From positions 1-9,370 of the forward strand of contig JACNHM010000220.1 of NCBI GenBank assembly GCA_014383605.1: 9,370 nucleotides of DNA, written 5' to 3'. This stretch comes from Chloroflexota bacterium (GTDB taxonomy: Bacteria; Chloroflexota; Anaerolineae; UBA3071). The first letter of the stretch is position 1. Each line of letters begins with the position of its first letter. The notes under the pieces are model-generated. The model was given only the letters and a program-made list of their open reading frames with translations, did no database searches and was not told the DNA's origin. A program made the position numbers and the translations under genes. This document shows, in pieces, positions 6,262 to 9,370 of the stretch.

Positions 6262-7188
6262 CTATCTCCTTGCCAACAGCAAGGCTAACACGGCTTTCTG
6301 GGCATGGAGGCGGTTTTCGGCCTGATCGAACAGAGCCGAATGCGGCCCATCGGCGACGTCATCGGTGATCTCCTGGCCTCGATGCGCGGGCAGGCAATGC
6401 ATGACGATCACGTCACGCTTGCCGCTGGCGGCCACCAAGGCATCATTGACCTGATAGGGCGGGAAGATCTCGAGCCGCTTCGCCATTTCCTCTTCCTGCC
6501 CCATGCTGGCCCAGGTGTCGGTGTAGATGACGTCGGCGCCGGCCACCGCTTCCTGCGGCTCGTAGGTCAGGATCACGCCGCCGCCGCTTTCGGCGGCAAA
6601 GGCCGTGGCCAGATCCTCCACGTCCTCGGTGATCTCGTAACCGGGCGGCGTGGCCAAGGCAACCTCCATGCCCACCTTCGTGCCGCCGAGGAGCAGCGAC
6701 GTGGCCACGTTGTTGCCATCGCCCAGGTAGGCCAGTCGCAGCCCGCCCAGGCGGCCTTTCTTCTCCAGAATGGTCAGGAGATCTGCCAGGGCCTGGCAAG
6801 GGTGATTGTAGTCGGAGAGGCCATTGATCACCGGCACGTGGGAGAAGGCGGCCAGTTCTTCGATGTCAGCATGGGCAAAGACGCGGGCCATGATGCCATC
6901 CACGTAACGAGAGAGCACCCGCGCCACGTCGGCCACGCTCTCCCGCTGGCCCAACTGCACCTCGTTGGGGGAGAGGTAAAGCGCCTGTCCTCCCAGGTGG
7001 ATCATGCCCATCTCGAAGGAGACGCGCGTGCGCAGCGAGGGCTTCTGGAAGAGCATTCCCAGGGTTTTGCCCCGGAGGATCGGCGCGTTGCCCCCACGCC
7101 GCCACTCCTGCTTCAGTTCCACGGCCAGGTCCAATATCTCCCAGATCTCCTCGCTGGACAGATCGGCAAGGCTGAGTAGGTGTCTCAT
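6262..7188 (-). CDS. argF: Ornithine carbamoyltransferase
   Basis: A 308-aa cytosolic enzyme that transfers the carbamoyl group from carbamoyl phosphate to ornithine, giving citrulline in arginine synthesis. The carbamoyl-phosphate site SLRTR is at 51-55, HPCQ at 129-132, DGNN at 157-160, the ornithine-specific SMG loop at 228-230 ([10 protein letters not shown]) and HCLPAHRG at 264-271. The SMG loop and HCLP motif distinguish it from aspartate carbamoyltransferase. Length matches the family exactly. I chose ATG 7188 because AAGGAG (7196-7201) lies 7 nt upstream. An in-frame GTG at 7239 would add 17 residues of atypical sequence and fall inside a leader hairpin. An anabolic role is inferred, since no arginine deiminase or carbamate kinase genes are nearby. 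Confidence 0.95.
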   Translation of the reverse strand: MRHLLSLADLSSEEIWEILDLAVELKQEWRRGGNAPILRGKTLGMLFQKPSLRTRVSFEMGMIHLGGQALYLSPNEVQLGQRESVADVARVLSRYVDGIMARVFAHADIEELAAFSHVPVINGLSDYNHPCQALADLLTILEKKGRLGGLRLAYLGDGNNVATSLLLGGTKVGMEVALATPPGYEITEDVEDLATAFAAESGGGVILTYEPQEAVAGADVIYTDTWASMGQEEEMAKRLEIFPPYQVNDALVAASGKRDVIVMHCLPAHRGQEITDDVADGPHSALFDQAENRLHAQKAVLALLLARR

Positions 7189-7195
7189 CGGAACA

Positions 7196-7201
7196 CTCCT
7201 T
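7196..7201 (-). promoter_or_regulatory. Shine-Dalgarno of argF (decides the start)
   Basis: AAGGAG on the minus strand, 7 nt before ATG 7188. It is a strong match and fixes the argF start downstream of the longer open frame beginning at 7239. Confidence 0.8.
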
Positions 7202-7227
7202 ATCATTGATTGAAGACGTACACGTCG

Positions 7228-7252
7228 CCGAAGGGGCACGTTTGCCCCTCGG
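7228..7252 (-). promoter_or_regulatory. Hairpin in the argF leader
   Basis: The perfect 7-bp stem AGGGGCA/TGCCCCT (7232-7238 with 7243-7249, loop CGTT) extends by CCG/CGG across a single bulged A at 7231. It lies about 40 nt upstream of the argF start. No T-run follows on the minus strand, so it is more likely a leader structure than a complete terminator. Next to it (7252-7265) is a tandem GTGTCAT x2 that could be a protein-binding site; neither function is shown. Confidence 0.4.
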
Positions 7253-7292
7253 TGTCATGTGTCATGTTGCGGCGACAGGTTCGGTCACGGAC

Positions 7293-7338
7293 AAAGAAAC
7301 GGCGCACTGACCTCGCTGCGTACTGAGTCCCATGCGCC
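7293..7338 (-). terminator. Possible intrinsic terminator after the acidic-protein gene
   Basis: On the minus strand GGCGCA (7338-7333) pairs with TGCGCC (7306-7301). A weaker inner GACT/AGGTC pairing and GTTTCTTT follow. Position fits the end of the transcript coming from the redox and acidic-protein genes, about 85 nt past the stop. The long imperfect loop lowers confidence. Confidence 0.35.
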
Positions 7339-7344
7339 TGCTGC

Positions 7345-7370
7345 ACGCGCCGCACCAGAGCGCGGCGCGC
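7345..7370 (-). repeat. GC-rich perfect inverted repeat downstream of the acidic-protein gene
   Basis: GCGCGCCGC (7370-7362 on the minus strand) pairs over 8-9 bp with GCGGCGCGT (7353-7345) around an 8-nt loop. It is a very stable stem with no T-run, about 55 nt after the stop codon. It may protect the 3' end of the mRNA or help termination together with the structure at 7293-7338. Confidence 0.45.
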
Positions 7371-7422
7371 TACCCAGTGCTCACGCCCATTAAGTGGCGC
7401 GATGGCTCAAGAACGAGAGCGG

Positions 7423-7659
7423 TTACCACTCGTCTTCATCCTCGTCGAAGTGCTCGTCGTCGTCCTCCCAATCATCGTCCTCCATCTCCTCCTCCTCCTC
7501 CCATTCGTCGTCCATCTCTTCGCCATCCAGCATCAAGTCCTGGATGTCTTCCATCGTGATGCAGGAGAGATGGTCGGGGTCGAGGCTTATCTCATCAGCT
7601 CCGCAGAAGCCTTCGTCCCAAAAAACACAATTGTCCTGCGGGCAGATCACTCTTGTCAT
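7423..7659 (-). CDS. Small four-Cys protein with highly acidic tail, function unknown
   Basis: A 78-aa protein that I cannot name. Residues 6-33 hold four cysteines, C6-x4-C11-x7-C19-x13-C33, in a context (CxxxxCxFW...CGADxI...C) reminiscent of the short DUF1540-type metal-binding modules. That resemblance is by eye only. From residue 37 on, 29 of 42 residues are Asp or Glu, with Trp/Phe at 53, 64, 71 and 78, the last residue being Trp. There is no signal peptide or membrane segment, so it should be cytosolic. AGGAG (7666-7670) lies 6 nt before the ATG, supporting real translation. It is 33 nt downstream of the redox transporter gene and probably cotranscribed. Possible roles are metal binding, a DNA-mimic or charge-based partner, all speculative. 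Confidence 0.75.
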   Translation of the reverse strand: MTRVICPQDNCVFWDEGFCGADEISLDPDHLSCITMEDIQDLMLDGEEMDDEWEEEEEMEDDDWEDDDEHFDEDEDEW

Positions 7660-7692
7660 GGCTTTCTCCTAAACAGTGCCGTTTACGCCGCG

Positions 7693-9297
7693 TCATGCCA
7701 CCGCGGAAATGGTCAGCCACGTCGCCAGAGCAGCGAAGAGCAGAGCCATGCCCAGTTTCACCGCCGCCGCCCGCTGCTGGAGGAAGCGGGTCAACTGCTG
7801 GGAGCCCGTGCCGTAGTAGGCCAAAATGAAGACGACCACCAGCGGCAGGATGAAGAGCAGGTTGTAGAGCACGAGAAAAGCAAAGGCTCGTCCCTGCATC
7901 CCCGGCTGGCTGACCATGAGAATGATCGTCGGCAGATAGACCTGGCCTGTGCAGGCCAGCTCCAGGAAGGAGATCACGACGCCGGTGAGAAAAGCTCCGG
8001 CCACAAAGGTCTGCGACTTGCGCCAGCGGCGGATGGAGGTGTTGATGCGCATGCGCAACCCCTGGGGCAGGTTCAAGGCCATGTCCTCTATCTCGCCCCG
8101 CCGGGCCTTGAGCGCATCCAGGAGGCTGAACACCGCCAGCCCAGCGCACAAAAGAGCCGTCAGCCCATACACCCAGCGCCCCACGGTGGTCAGCCAGCCG
8201 CCCAGCAGACCAAGCACTTTGTAGAAGCCCAGGCCCACGGCCAGATAGGCCAGGAACACACCAAGGGTGAAGGCTGCACCGACGAACAGCACCTGCCGCC
8301 CCTGGCGTCCGCTCAGCGTCAGGGAGGACACGAAGAAGATCAACGTGGCAAAGGCGCAGGGATTGAGGCCATCCACCAGGCCGGCGAAAGCGACGGTGAG
8401 AATGCCGAAGGATCGGAAGCGTTCAATGATGCTCCGCTCGGCCTCCTCGGGATTGAAGTCGGCCCAGGCCCGCTCCACGCCTGAGGCGACGTACTTTTCG
8501 GCCAAGGCCAGCAGCGACGCCGAGGTGATGTCGCTGCTAATCAAGACGTCGTCGCCGACGAAGAAGGCCGGGGTCGCCAACCGTTGCCTTTCCGGGACAG
8601 CGGCGCGGGCACCCAGCCATTCCGCCAGGGCGGCATCGTCCTGAATGTTGAACTCCTCGATCAGCAATTGGGGGTATTTGCTCTGCACGTAGCGGATGTC
8701 ATGTTCGGCACGGCTGCACTCCTGGCAGCCCACGTCGTAGAAGTAAGCGGCCCAGATCGCTGCCGGGGCCTCACAAGCGGCCACGTCCTCCGGGCCGCAG
8801 ACTGCCGCTTCTTCCGGTTGCAGGCTGAATCCGGGATCCAAACCAATCCCACCTTCAACTGGCACTTCCTCCAGGCCGGGGATGTCGGGCCAGGCCGTGC
8901 CTCCCGCCCCCAAACAGCTATCGAGCAGACATTGCAGTTGCTCTCGAATGTCTTCCTCGCCGATGAGGACTTGCCCATCAATGACCAACGTGGGCAGCCC
9001 GCGCTCTTCTGACATCACGCCGAACATCTCCTCGGCGCGGATCAGCATCTCGTAGTGGGCCGGGTCGGAGATCTCGACCATTTTGATTTGCATCTGATCG
9101 CCGTATTCGGCCTGCAGCGGCTTCAGGACATCGTCGATCACCGCCGCACAGCGCGGGCAATCCTCGGCGGTGAAATAGACCATCCGCACCACTGCGCCGC
9201 CTTCGGCGAGGGCGATGCCCGTGCTCCAGGCGAGGGCCAGGGCCAAAGCCAGCGAGAGTATCCCCCACCAGCGTCTCAATAAGATCCAGTCACTCAT
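7693..9297 (-). CDS. Signal peptide + two thioredoxin-like domains + CcdA/DsbD-type transmembrane domain
   Basis: A 534-aa predicted thiol-disulfide electron transporter (numbered from ATG 9297). A signal peptide or anchor spans about 11-31. The first thioredoxin/glutaredoxin-like domain has CPRC at 47-50 and a cis-Pro (GLPTLV, P102). The second has CQEC at 191-194 and a cis-Pro (ATPAFF, P243). Six membrane helices follow at about 298-328, 336-359, 372-396, 431-462, 471-496 and 513-534. They carry the CcdA/DsbD cysteines C314 (GLNPCAF) and C449 (ELACTGQVY). Such proteins pass electrons from cytosolic thioredoxin across the membrane; here the fused domains would be acceptors. Extra cysteines C123/C128 and C167/C175 may form further disulfides. 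An in-frame ATG at 9324 would put an acidic MDEEDPTEA ahead of the signal and has no ribosome site; GGAGG lies about 14 nt before 9297. Confidence 0.9.
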   Translation of the reverse strand: MSDWILLRRWWGILSLALALALAWSTGIALAEGGAVVRMVYFTAEDCPRCAAVIDDVLKPLQAEYGDQMQIKMVEISDPAHYEMLIRAEEMFGVMSEERGLPTLVIDGQVLIGEEDIREQLQCLLDSCLGAGGTAWPDIPGLEEVPVEGGIGLDPGFSLQPEEAAVCGPEDVAACEAPAAIWAAYFYDVGCQECSRAEHDIRYVQSKYPQLLIEEFNIQDDAALAEWLGARAAVPERQRLATPAFFVGDDVLISSDITSASLLALAEKYVASGVERAWADFNPEEAERSIIERFRSFGILTVAFAGLVDGLNPCAFATLIFFVSSLTLSGRQGRQVLFVGAAFTLGVFLAYLAVGLGFYKVLGLLGGWLTTVGRWVYGLTALLCAGLAVFSLLDALKARRGEIEDMALNLPQGLRMRINTSIRRWRKSQTFVAGAFLTGVVISFLELACTGQVYLPTIILMVSQPGMQGRAFAFLVLYNLLFILPLVVVFILAYYGTGSQQLTRFLQQRAAAVKLGMALLFAALATWLTISAVA

Positions 9298-9370
9298 TGC
9301 TTCCGTAGGATCCTCCTCATCCATGATCCATGCACGCCGCGCGTCAGGATCGCTCAGTCGGTTCCGGAAA

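Noticed and set aside
7402..8484. Plus-strand open frame (360 codons) spanning the acidic-protein gene and part of the redox gene
   Set aside because: It crosses two real minus-strand genes and has low-complexity, His/Gln-rich content typical of an antisense shadow in GC-rich DNA.

Overview
All eight genes that I can support lie on the minus strand of this GC-rich window, so transcription runs from high to low coordinates. The gene content and style suggest a bacterium of the Chloroflexota (Anaerolineae or Caldilineae type). The grounds are Thr-Pro-rich extracytoplasmic tails, a DapL-like aminotransferase, a YbbR/CdaA pair next to der, and short tandem intergenic repeats. This placement is inference from pattern recognition; no 16S or marker search was possible.

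In order of transcription: (1) 9297-7693, a secreted/membrane thiol-disulfide protein with two N-terminal thioredoxin-like domains fused to a CcdA/DsbD-type six-helix electron transporter. (2) 7659-7423, a 78-aa protein with a four-Cys N-terminal module and an extremely acidic tail, 33 nt downstream. (3) A 234-nt leader region with several hairpins, then argF (ornithine carbamoyltransferase, 7188-6262). (4) A 114-nt gap containing a perfect tandem octamer array. (5) A tightly packed cluster: cdaA (diadenylate cyclase, 6147-5359), a ybbR/cdaR-type four-domain protein (5362-4040) and der (two-domain ribosome-biogenesis GTPase, 4034-2667), joined by 4-nt and 1- or 6-nt overlaps or near-abutments. 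(6) A 431-nt gene-free stretch (2666-2236) rich in inverted and direct repeats. (7) A membrane-anchored M28 metallopeptidase/glutaminyl-cyclase-like protein (2235-1249). (8) A degenerate copy of the same octamer repeat, then an LL-diaminopimelate-aminotransferase-like gene (1145 to beyond position 1) cut by the window edge.

Functionally the window combines housekeeping metabolism (arginine, probably lysine/peptidoglycan precursor), cyclic di-AMP signalling coupled to ribosome assembly, and extracytoplasmic redox or protein processing. I do not see a phage, transposase, CRISPR array, rRNA or tRNA. The most unusual material is non-coding. The octamer repeats sit directly before two start codons, including that of cdaA, which has no visible Shine-Dalgarno sequence. 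The der/M28 gap holds a 58-bp imperfect palindrome flanked by copies of a GACTATGCGAA motif, which may be a small non-autonomous mobile element.
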